A stretch of DNA of 13,047 nt from Paracoccaceae bacterium (GTDB lineage: Bacteria; Pseudomonadota; Alphaproteobacteria; Rhodobacterales; Rhodobacteraceae), in NCBI GenBank assembly GCA_023263735.1, contig JALQUQ010000042.1, positions 1 through 13,047 of the forward strand. The letters are read 5' to 3'. The notes under the pieces were generated by a model that saw only the letters and a list, made by a program, of their open reading frames with translations, was not told the origin of the DNA and did no database searches. The translations under genes and the position numbers were made by a program. Positions within the stretch are counted from its first letter, which is position 1; each line of letters starts with the position of its first letter. Below are positions 7,255-13,047 of this stretch, in pieces.

Positions 7255-8613
7255 ATGAAAACGCGCGTGCTGGTGCCGTCAGGAGTTCTGGGTCTGGGCT
7301 TCAATCGTGACGCATTGGCCCGCGGGTTGTCCCTGAACCCTGACATCATTGCCATCGACGGAGGGTCCACGGACAGTGGGCCCTTTTCCTTGGGCGCGGG
7401 CCAGTCGAAATATTCGCGCGCGGCCTCCAAGGCGGAATGGCGCGATCTGATGGTGGCGCGGGCACAGGCGGGGGTGCCGCTGGTCATCGGAACGGCGGGC
7501 ACCTGCGGGGCCGATGCCACGGTGGACTGGATGTATGACATCACCTGCGAACTGGCCGCCGAACTGGGCCAAAAGCTGCGCGTCGCCCGTCTGTATTCCA
7601 GCCAACCGGCCGCGCGCGTGATCGCCGCGCTGGAGGCCGGAAAAATCACCCCCCTGACGCCCGCACCCGACATCGGGGCCCAAGCGCTGCGCGATATGAC
7701 CAACATCGTGGCGCTGGCCGGGGCCGAACAGATTCAAGCGGCGCTCGACACCGGCGCCCAGATCATCATCGCGGGCCGCACCACCGACACAGCCACGATC
7801 GCGGCCCTGCCCCTTCGGCGCGGGGCGCATCCGGGTGCCGCTTGGCACGGGGCCAAGATCGCGGAATGCGGGGCGCTTTGTTCCACCAACCCGACCTCGG
7901 GCGTGATCGTCGTCGATTTCGACGACACCGGCTTCACGGTCGAGGCGATGCACGAAACCGCGCTTTGCACCCCGCATTCCGTTTCGGCCCATATGCTTTA
8001 CGAAAACACCGATCCGTTCGTGCTGTATGAACCGGGCGGGTATCTGGATGTGCGGCAGGCGCGCTATACCGCGCTTGATGACCGCCGGGTGCGGGTCGAG
8101 GGGTCGGAATGGGTGCCCGGGCGATATACGGTCAAGCTGGAGGGCGCGCGCATCGCGGGCTATCAGACCACCATCATGGCCGTCTTGCGCGATGCCCATT
8201 ACGCGGCCCATGCGCAGGCCTGGGTTGACAAGCTGACCGCCTTTCTGACCGTCGAAATTCAGCGCCGCATGGATCTTGCCCCCACCGACTATCAGATGGA
8301 ATTTCGGCTGATCGGCGTCAACGGCGCGCTTGGCCCCTTGGAAAATCGGACCGGCACCCCGGTCGAGGTGGGGGTCTTGGGCATTGTCACCGCCCAGACC
8401 CAAGCCATCGCCGCCGAAATCGGCAAGCTGATCAACCCCTTTGTCCTGCATTACCCCCTGACCGAGGATGAGGAATTGCCCACCTTTGCCTTTCCCTATT
8501 CGCCCGCCACAACCGACCGGGGCGCGCTTTATGAATTCGCCCTGAACCATGTGATGGAGCTGGCATCCCCGATGGAGGCCTTTCGCATCGAAGTCACCGA
8601 GGTGGGCGCATGA
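7255..8613 (+). CDS. AtuA-like (DUF1446) family protein
   Basis: 452-aa cytoplasmic protein of the AtuA/DUF1446 family, named after a gene of acyclic terpene catabolism; the reaction of most members is unknown. Recognisable stretches are IDGGSTDSGPFSLGAG (34-49), IGTAGTCGA (78-86), IIIAGRTTDTA in the central part, and the AKIAECGALC region. Glycine-rich turns at the ends of predicted strands suggest a nucleotide- or acid-binding fold, which is inference. ATG 7255 has AAAGGG six to seven bases upstream. The last codon and stop overlap the start of the DUF4387 gene (ATGA), so the two products are probably made in fixed ratio and work together. Long AtuA homologues carry a C-terminal ferredoxin-like domain that is absent here. 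Co-transcription with tctCBA suggests it acts on the imported acid rather than on a terpene. Confidence 0.85.
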   Translation: MKTRVLVPSGVLGLGFNRDALARGLSLNPDIIAIDGGSTDSGPFSLGAGQSKYSRAASKAEWRDLMVARAQAGVPLVIGTAGTCGADATVDWMYDITCELAAELGQKLRVARLYSSQPAARVIAALEAGKITPLTPAPDIGAQALRDMTNIVALAGAEQIQAALDTGAQIIIAGRTTDTATIAALPLRRGAHPGAAWHGAKIAECGALCSTNPTSGVIVVDFDDTGFTVEAMHETALCTPHSVSAHMLYENTDPFVLYEPGGYLDVRQARYTALDDRRVRVEGSEWVPGRYTVKLEGARIAGYQTTIMAVLRDAHYAAHAQAWVDKLTAFLTVEIQRRMDLAPTDYQMEFRLIGVNGALGPLENRTGTPVEVGVLGIVTAQTQAIAAEIGKLINPFVLHYPLTEDEELPTFAFPYSPATTDRGALYEFALNHVMELASPMEAFRIEVTEVGA

Positions 8614-8906
8614 AACTGTCTGACCGCGTCCTGAAAGTCCGTTCCAAGAATGCGGGGCCCTTCTGGGTCACCATCGACATCTTTTGCGGATCGCCCGCCG
8701 CTTATGCCGAAGTGGTGTCCCGTCTGCCGACGGAAACCGTCGCGCGGCTTTATGCGACCGAGATGCAGTTGGTCAAACGGTTCGACATTGCCGATCTGAA
8801 CGTGGTGAAATTCTCGATCCCGCGCCCGGTCATTCAGGGGGCGGCAGCGGATCGCGACATGCACGGCGCGCAATGGGCGCATCTTTTGGCCGAGACGGAA
8901 TTGTGA
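8610..8906 (+). CDS. DUF4387 family protein, partner of the AtuA-like protein
   Basis: 98-aa soluble protein with the conserved N-terminal DUF4387 signature RSKNAGPFWVTIDIFC (about 11-26); there is no signal peptide or membrane segment. Its start overlaps the stop of the preceding gene by 4 nt (ATGA), and its stop overlaps the GTG start of the next gene (GTGA), so all three are translationally linked. Small DUF4387 proteins are commonly encoded beside AtuA/DUF1446 proteins (from memory), and could replace the C-terminal domain of the longer AtuA forms. The function is unknown. A subunit of a two-component hydratase, mutase or lyase acting on a carboxylate is a guess consistent with the neighbours, not a demonstrated activity. 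Confidence 0.85.
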   Translation: MKLSDRVLKVRSKNAGPFWVTIDIFCGSPAAYAEVVSRLPTETVARLYATEMQLVKRFDIADLNVVKFSIPRPVIQGAAADRDMHGAQWAHLLAETEL

Positions 8907-9928
8907 CCTTTCTGACCTTTCGCCGGGCCACGACCCTTGGCGTGGCGGCCCTCGGGGCGCTGATCTTCTGGCTGACCCATTTGCCGCTGCCTTTGCTGCT
9001 GGGGCCGATGGCGCTTTGTCTTGTGCTTGCGCTGAGCGGGGTGCGGATGCAGGATGCGGGGGTGCTGGGCACCTTTATGCGCACCTTTCTGGGGGTGGCC
9101 GTCGGGGCCTCGATCACGCCCGAAACGGTGCGCCACCTGCCAGATTTCGCCCTGTCATTGCTGTTTGTGCCGCTGTTCATCACGCTGATCGGGGCGGCGG
9201 GCTATCCGCTGTTTCGCTATGGGTTCAAATTCAACCACCCGACGGCTTGGTATGCCGCGATGCCCGGCGGATTGCAGGATATGCTGGTCTTTGGCGAAGA
9301 GGCTGGCGGCGATCCCCGCGCGCTGTCGCTGATCCATGCGACGCGGGTCCTGTTCATCGTGACGCTGGCGCCCTTGGTCATGACCTATTACTGGGGCACC
9401 GATCTGACGCAGGCCCCCGGTCGCCCGGCCGCTGACATCGACCCTTGGCAATTGGGGTTGATGGTGGTGTGCGGCTTTGCGGGGTGGAAAATCGCGGAAC
9501 GGGTCGGGCTGTTCGGGGCTTCGATCCTTGGCCCGCTGATCCTGACGGCGGCGCTGTCGCTGATGGGGATTGTCACCACCCGCCCCCCGGCCGAGATCAT
9601 CTGGGCCGCACAATTCTTTATCGGCATTGCGGTCGGGGTGAAATATTCCGGGATCACGTGGAAAGAGGTGCAGGTCGATATCGGCGCGGGCATCGCCTAT
9701 GGCATCGTGCTGGCGCTGATCTCGCTGGCGTTTTTCGAAATGGTGGTGCTGGCGGGCGTGGCCGAACCCTTGAACGCCTTTTTGGCCTTTCTGCCCGGGG
9801 GTCAGGCCGAAATGGTGGTGATCGCCATCATCGCGGGCGGCGATCTGGCCTATGTGGTCAGTCACCACCTGTTGCGGATCGTTCTGGTGATCCTGCTGTC
9901 GCCGTTGATTTCGCGGCTGTTTCGCTGA
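8903..9928 (+). CDS. AbrB-type duplicated integral membrane protein, probable transporter
   Basis: 341-aa membrane protein with about nine to ten hydrophobic segments, of the family often misnamed AbrB regulator or ammonia monooxygenase (PF05145). The internal duplication is visible: AMPGGLQDM (119-127) in the first half and LPGGQAEM (297-304) in the second, followed at equal distance by IHATRVLFIV (144-153) and SHHLLRIVLVI (320-330). The paired PGG re-entrant-like motifs and inverted halves point to a secondary carrier. I place the start at GTG 8903, overlapping the DUF4387 stop as GTGA; the same frame is open farther upstream, but that part reads as a shadow of DUF4387 with no membrane character. 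Last gene of the operon, followed at 13 bp by a hairpin. It may move the same carboxylate, a product or a counter-ion. Confidence 0.85.
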   Translation: MTFLTFRRATTLGVAALGALIFWLTHLPLPLLLGPMALCLVLALSGVRMQDAGVLGTFMRTFLGVAVGASITPETVRHLPDFALSLLFVPLFITLIGAAGYPLFRYGFKFNHPTAWYAAMPGGLQDMLVFGEEAGGDPRALSLIHATRVLFIVTLAPLVMTYYWGTDLTQAPGRPAADIDPWQLGLMVVCGFAGWKIAERVGLFGASILGPLILTAALSLMGIVTTRPPAEIIWAAQFFIGIAVGVKYSGITWKEVQVDIGAGIAYGIVLALISLAFFEMVVLAGVAEPLNAFLAFLPGGQAEMVVIAIIAGGDLAYVVSHHLLRIVLVILLSPLISRLFR

Positions 9929-9940
9929 TCCCCGCACAGG

Positions 9941-9967
9941 GTCGCCCAAGGATCACCCTTGGGTGAC
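9941..9967. terminator. Hairpin between convergent genes, likely shared terminator
   Basis: Arms of 11 nt (9941-9951 and 9957-9967; GTCGCCCAAGG with CCTTGGGTGAC) pair with one G-U-type mismatch around a 5-nt loop. It sits 13 bp after the AbrB-type gene and overlaps the stop codon of the convergent monooxygenase, so it could end transcripts from both sides. There is no T-run on either side, so intrinsic termination may be weak or Rho-assisted. Confidence 0.5.
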
Positions 9968-11137
9968 ATCGGTGTTATAGATCCAGTCATATCGCGACAG
10001 GGCCGCACCGGGGGCCAGACGACCGCCCAAGCGCAGGACGGTGTGGCCAATCACCTTGGCCGGGCCAGAAAGGTGATAGTTGCGGGCGTTGCGGTTGGCG
10101 GCCTCCACGATCTTGGCGCACCGGTCTTGGCGCGCAGCCTGATAGGCCGCAATGGCCGCGCCGATGCTGTCATGCTGACCCAGACAGCGGGCCAGAACCC
10201 AGGCATCCTCCAGTGCCATATTCGCACCCTGCGCCAGAAAGGGCAGCGTGGGATGCGCCGCATCGCCCAAAAGAACCGCGCCGCCCTGTTCGGTCGCCCG
10301 TCCCCAGACCTTGGCCACCGGATGCCGGAACAGGCCCCAGAGCCACGCCTTGTCGACCCCATTCAGCCACCCCTGAACCCGGGGGCCAAAATCGGCAAAG
10401 GCCAATTTCAGTTCCATGTCATCATCGCGCAGCGACCAGCTTTCCTCGACCCAGCGGTTGCGTTCTTCGACGGCAACGATGTTGCGCCATTGCCCACCCC
10501 GCAAGGGATAGCTGACCAGATGCTTGCCCGGGCCCATGTGAACCTCGGCCACAGCGGGGGCGCCCGGAGTTTCCGGCACCACCGCCCGCCACGCGACCTG
10601 ACGGGTAAAGAACGGCGCGACACGGCCGTTCAACGCCTCTCGCAGGCGCGAATGCAGCCCATCGGCCCCAATCAGCAGCGGCGCCATCTGGGTTTGGCCT
10701 TGGGCATTGGTCCAACGTGGGGCAGGTCCGGACAGATCCACCTCGGTTATTTTTTGTAACAGGCGCAGCTCAACGCCCACATCGCGCGCCCCTTGCAACA
10801 GCACTTCGATCAGATCGGCGCGATGCACGAAATGCCAGCCAAGCCCTGGGCGCAGGCGGGCAACATCCAACCGGGTCACCAGATCCCCGTCCAGACCGTC
10901 GCGCAGTTCGACCGCCTCGGCACGCAGGCCGATCCGGTCCAGATCGTCGCCCAGCCCCATCGCCCGCAGAACCGCGGCGCCGTTGGGGGAAATCTGCAGA
11001 CCGGCCCCCACCTCGCGCACGGCCTCGGCCTGTTCCAGAACAGTGACCGACGCGCCCCGCATCGCCAAAGCCCGCGCAATCGCCAAACCCGCGATTCCGG
11101 CCCCCAGAACCGTGATATCCTGACCGATCAGGCTCAT
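9953..11137 (-). CDS. FAD-dependent monooxygenase, salicylate/3-hydroxybenzoate hydroxylase-like
   Basis: 394-aa group A flavoprotein monooxygenase that would use FAD and NAD(P)H to hydroxylate an aromatic or related ring. It has the dinucleotide motif GAGIAG at 12-17, E35 at the end of the second strand for ribose binding, the DG motif GADGLHSRLR (157-166), and the GD motif GDAAHPTLPFLAQGANMALEDA (291-312, starting at G291). The C-terminal YDWIYNTDV resembles salicylate hydroxylase-like proteins. It has no signal peptide or membrane anchor. Start ATG 11137 has a G-rich AGGGTGG about five bases upstream. It lies only about 30 bp downstream of the dksA terminator-like hairpin, so its promoter must be squeezed into that space or it depends on readthrough. 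No ring-cleavage genes are nearby, so the substrate is open. Confidence 0.88.
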   Translation of the reverse strand: MSLIGQDITVLGAGIAGLAIARALAMRGASVTVLEQAEAVREVGAGLQISPNGAAVLRAMGLGDDLDRIGLRAEAVELRDGLDGDLVTRLDVARLRPGLGWHFVHRADLIEVLLQGARDVGVELRLLQKITEVDLSGPAPRWTNAQGQTQMAPLLIGADGLHSRLREALNGRVAPFFTRQVAWRAVVPETPGAPAVAEVHMGPGKHLVSYPLRGGQWRNIVAVEERNRWVEESWSLRDDDMELKLAFADFGPRVQGWLNGVDKAWLWGLFRHPVAKVWGRATEQGGAVLLGDAAHPTLPFLAQGANMALEDAWVLARCLGQHDSIGAAIAAYQAARQDRCAKIVEAANRNARNYHLSGPAKVIGHTVLRLGGRLAPGAALSRYDWIYNTDVTQG

Positions 11138-11170
11138 GCCGCCACCCTATTCCAAATGCGCAAATGAAAA

Positions 11171-11192
11171 GGCCGGACCCACAGGCCCGGCC
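11171..11192 (-). terminator. Intrinsic terminator of dksA
   Basis: GGCCGG (11171-11176) pairs with CCGGCC (11187-11192), with partial pairing inside the loop. On the minus strand the stem is followed by TTTTCATTT, so it fits a Rho-independent terminator for dksA, 63 bp past its stop. The other flank (GTATTTT) would also give a T-tract on the plus strand, so the hairpin is potentially bidirectional. Confidence 0.7.
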
Positions 11193-11255
11193 GTATTTTC
11201 CCAGCCCGCCCGGTCGGATCAAGCCACATTGACCAGACCGACCTGCGACCAATGG

Positions 11256-11678
11256 TCAGTCTTCGCGATGAACCTTTTCGCGACGCTCGTGCTTTTCCTG
11301 CGCTTCCAGCGTCATGGTTGCAATCGGGCGCGCATCCAGCCGTTTCAGGCTGATCGGTTCGCCCGTCATCTCGCAATACCCATATTCGCCATTTTCGATC
11401 CGGCGAATTGCGGCATCAATCTTGGACACCAACTTGCGCTGACGATCGCGCGTCCGCAGTTCAAGCGCCCGGTCGGTTTCTTCGCTGGCACGGTCGGCCA
11501 GATCGGGAACGTTCCGCGCACTTTCCTGAAGATTGTCGATCGTTTCGGCGCTTTGATCCAAAAGCTCGGCTTTCCAGACCTGCAATTTGCGCCGGAAATA
11601 TTCAAGCTGCCGGTCATTCATGAAGGGTTCATCTTCGGCCGGACGATAATCATCCGGGAGGAAAACCTCTGGCTTCAT
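11256..11678 (-). CDS. dksA: RNA polymerase-binding transcription factor DksA, zinc-site degenerate
   Basis: 140-aa regulator that binds RNA polymerase in the secondary channel and works with ppGpp to shift transcription in starvation and stress. The coiled-coil tip carries D59-L-A-D62-R-A64, matching the essential DxxDxA of E. coli DksA (D71, D74), and the following LELRTRDRQRKL stretch is also conserved. The four zinc cysteines of E. coli are reduced to one: C102 stays, while the other positions are T105, T123 and A126, as I recall for other Rhodobacterales DksA proteins. The fold must therefore be stable without zinc. ATG 11678 has AAGGAG about nine bases upstream. It is transcribed alone, divergent from the secreted VHL-like gene, with a hairpin terminator downstream. 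Confidence 0.92.
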   Translation of the reverse strand: MKPEVFLPDDYRPAEDEPFMNDRQLEYFRRKLQVWKAELLDQSAETIDNLQESARNVPDLADRASEETDRALELRTRDRQRKLVSKIDAAIRRIENGEYGYCEMTGEPISLKRLDARPIATMTLEAQEKHERREKVHRED

Positions 11679-11746
11679 CGCAGCATACTCCTTCTCATCG
11701 GGTAGCGCTAAGGCAGCACCTGTAACAGCTACGCCGTTGGGCGTGC

Positions 11747-11775
11747 CAATTACCCCATGCCCATAGGATTGTCAC
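11747..11775 (-). promoter_or_regulatory. Candidate sigma70 promoter for dksA
   Basis: On the minus strand GTGACA (11775-11770) and TAATTG (11752-11747) are 17 bp apart, about 69 bp before the dksA ATG. The match to consensus is moderate only. Confidence 0.3.
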
Positions 11776-11901
11776 TACACAAAGCCACAAGGTCGGCCAG
11801 AAAATCCGAGCCGAGGCCCAAGCATTTGTGGAGTTTCTTCGGGAACAGACCAAATTTTCGAATAATTTTAGAAAATGGCGAAGAAATGCCCTGATCTTTG
11901 T

Positions 11902-11929
11902 TTGCACAAATGCAGAGCATTTATATTCT
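11902..11929 (+). promoter_or_regulatory. Candidate promoter with embedded dyad for the VHL-like gene
   Basis: TTGCAC (11902-11907) and TATTCT (11924-11929) are separated by 16 bp, giving a leader of about 70 nt. The spacer is almost filled by a perfect inverted repeat AAATGC-AGA-GCATTT (11908-11922), placed where a repressor would block polymerase. Confidence 0.4.
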
Positions 11930-12005
11930 GACCCAATTCCGGAAACGCATTTTCCCCGTTTTCCCCGAACCGCCCCGGCCCGCGGCAGTCACAAGGACTT
12001 TTGCC

Positions 12006-12878
12006 ATGACCAAAGTTCGACACATCCTTTTTTCCCTTTTCGCCGGCGGTCTGGTGACTGCGGCACAGGCTCAGGACATCCAGACGCAGGTCTATTTCCC
12101 GAATGTCCGTGGGTGGGAAGTCTCTTCGATCCTGTACAACGGCAGCTATGGCGGCTGCATCACGCGCCCGCTGAACGCCCATTCCCAAGCCCCGGCCTTG
12201 GGCCGCGAAAATGGGGTCTGGTATCTGATCTCGCCGTCGTCCCAACCCGATGGCGGCTGGATGCAGGTCGATCTGGCGGTGGACCGGGCCAATTTTCAGG
12301 AAAACGCCCAAGTGGGCTATGGCGTGACCGCCATCGAGATGAGCCATGACATCGCCGTGGCCATCGCCCGTGGCAAATGGCTGAGCGCGTGGTACGAAGG
12401 CGGCAGCTACCGCTATTCGCTGACCGGCTCGACCGCCGCGATGCTAAAGGTCGAGGAATGCGATGACCGGCAGGGCCAGATTGCCTCGATCCGACCGGCC
12501 CCGATCACCCCCCGCCAGCAAAACACCGACATCAGCTCTATCGGCTGGATCGAACCCGGCCATCGCGTCAGCCCGCCCTATGACAGCGATGCCACCTTTC
12601 TGGGGGCGAATTGCCCGCAATATGGCGAGTATCAGTCGCTGGCCAGCACGAACGGCGCGTTCCTGCACCTGAAAAACAATTCCAACCGGGCAGCGAAACT
12701 GTTCTGGATCGACTTTGACGGCCACAACCGCGAATGGGGCACGGCGGGGCCGGGTCAAACGATCGACCTACAGACCTATGAGCATCATTCCTGGCTGCTC
12801 AAGACCTATGACGGCGAATGTCTGGGCGGCCGTCTGATCGTCATGGGCACGGGCGACCAATACCTGACCGTTCAATAG
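12006..12878 (+). CDS. Secreted protein with C-terminal VHL beta-like domain
   Basis: 290-aa exported protein. The signal peptide is residues 1-23 (cleavage near AQAQ|D). The N-terminal part (about 24-152) begins after YFPNVRGWEV, holds C51 and C152 and ends in a SLTGSTAAMLKVEEC stretch like that seen in IalB-type periplasmic proteins; I cannot name it firmly. A Pro-rich linker (about 160-190) follows. Residues 222-265 align without gaps to human VHL residues 76-119, recalled from memory: N224, S226, R228, W234, F237-D238-G239, P249-G250, Y258, H261 and W263 are identical. Start ATG 12006 has AAGGA eight bases upstream. The gene stands alone, divergent from dksA and 70 bp before a MoxR ATPase gene. 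A role in binding hydroxyproline-like or other periplasmic ligands is only inference. Confidence 0.75.
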   Translation: MTKVRHILFSLFAGGLVTAAQAQDIQTQVYFPNVRGWEVSSILYNGSYGGCITRPLNAHSQAPALGRENGVWYLISPSSQPDGGWMQVDLAVDRANFQENAQVGYGVTAIEMSHDIAVAIARGKWLSAWYEGGSYRYSLTGSTAAMLKVEECDDRQGQIASIRPAPITPRQQNTDISSIGWIEPGHRVSPPYDSDATFLGANCPQYGEYQSLASTNGAFLHLKNNSNRAAKLFWIDFDGHNREWGTAGPGQTIDLQTYEHHSWLLKTYDGECLGGRLIVMGTGDQYLTVQ

Positions 12879-12917
12879 GCGGCCCCGGCTTGCATCTTTG
12901 GTTGGGTGCCCTTAGGC

Positions 12918-12935
12918 CTTGATCCATCGATCAAG
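12918..12935. repeat. Inverted repeat upstream of the MoxR gene
   Basis: Perfect 7-bp arms CTTGATC and GATCAAG around CATC, directly before the AGGTGA ribosome site of the MoxR gene. It resembles an FNR/CRP-type half-site pair, but the TTGAT/ATCAA spacing is 6 rather than 4, so I do not call it one. It could be an operator or a leader hairpin; no T-run follows. Confidence 0.45.
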
Positions 12936-12948
12936 CAACAGGTGATCC

Positions 12949-13047
12949 ATGCGCTTTGACAGCACTGACAGCTATATCGCAACCGAAGATCTGGCCGTGG
13001 CTGTGAATGCCGCCGTCACGCTGCAACGCCCTCTGCTGGTCAAGGGC
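12949..13047 (+). CDS. MoxR-family AAA ATPase, N-terminus only (cut by window edge)
   Basis: 33 codons are visible, starting MRFDSTDSYIATEDL and reaching RPLLVKG, where the Walker A motif (GEPGTGKT type) would follow in MoxR/CoxD-like ATPases. Members are cytoplasmic chaperone-like AAA+ ATPases, usually paired with a von Willebrand A-domain protein for metal-enzyme maturation or stress tolerance. ATG 12949 has AGGTGA about four bases upstream. The open frame at the edge and the N-terminal pattern support the call, but the catalytic motifs lie outside the window. Confidence 0.75.
   Translation, partial: MRFDSTDSYIATEDLAVAVNAAVTLQRPLLVKG

Larger units (their letters stand above)
11679..12005. 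promoter_or_regulatory. Divergent intergenic region dksA / VHL-like gene
   Basis: 327 bp without a convincing gene. The part near dksA would be its 5' leader and contains a small hairpin ACGCC-GTTG-GGCGT (about 11731-11744). The middle is AT-rich, with an inverted repeat ATTTTC/GAAAAT (11854-11859 and 11871-11876). The right part holds a promoter-like pair for the VHL-like gene and that gene's ribosome site AAGGA (about 11993-11997). An upstream in-frame ATG at 11898 lacks a ribosome site and would put 36 residues before the signal peptide. Confidence 0.5.

Noticed and set aside
7279..8550. 423-aa minus-strand open frame opposite the AtuA-like gene
   Set aside because: Antisense shadow with Gly/His/Arg bias; the plus-strand gene has conserved motifs and overlapping operon junctions.
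8684..8902. Longer N-terminus for the AbrB-type protein
   Set aside because: The extra 73 residues are the out-of-frame image of DUF4387 and are Arg/Gly/Ser-rich; GTG 8903 gives a normal membrane N-terminus.
8903..9928. AbrB as a DNA-binding transition-state regulator
   Set aside because: The protein is hydrophobic throughout with duplicated membrane motifs; the regulator name is a family misnomer.
12918..12935. FNR-type box upstream of the MoxR gene
   Set aside because: FNR consensus is TTGAT-N4-ATCAA; here the spacer is 6 bp, so only a generic inverted repeat is reported.

Overview
The window looks like ordinary chromosome from an alphaproteobacterium, most likely Rhodobacterales (Roseobacter/Rhodobacter group). 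This rests on high GC, dense packing, a DksA with a decayed zinc site of the type I associate with that group, and general protein character; no rRNA or marker gene confirms it. I see no tRNA, rRNA, insertion sequence, CRISPR array or attachment site.

Left part (1-1116): a GTG-started ORF runs off the left edge on the minus strand. It is divergent from xth, an exonuclease III-type AP endonuclease with all the catalytic residues I looked for.

Centre (1117-9928): one regulated transport and metabolism locus. On the minus strand an operon encodes an OmpR-type response regulator, a TctE-like histidine kinase and a periplasmic binding protein whose start lies inside the kinase gene. Across a 151-bp divergent region with several short repeats, a plus-strand operon encodes a complete tripartite tricarboxylate transporter (tctC-tctB-tctA), an AtuA/DUF1446 protein, a DUF4387 protein and a duplicated AbrB-type membrane protein. 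Four of the five junctions are 1-4 nt overlaps or gaps of about 15 nt, so the six genes are probably co-transcribed. The simplest reading is a two-component system that senses a carboxylate and switches on its binding-protein-dependent uptake, with AtuA/DUF4387 as the uncharacterised metabolic step and the AbrB-type protein as a second carrier or exporter. The substrate cannot be read from the sequence.

Right part (9929-13047): a GC hairpin separates this operon from a convergent FAD-dependent aromatic-type monooxygenase. Upstream of that is dksA, with its own terminator-like hairpin. Divergent from dksA is a secreted protein whose C-terminal part aligns without gaps to the beta domain of the human VHL tumour suppressor, keeping several hydroxyproline-pocket positions. 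The window ends in the first 33 codons of a MoxR-type AAA ATPase, just before its expected Walker A motif.

The two items most worth following up are the secreted VHL-like protein and the TctDE-controlled TctCBA/AtuA/DUF4387/AbrB locus.
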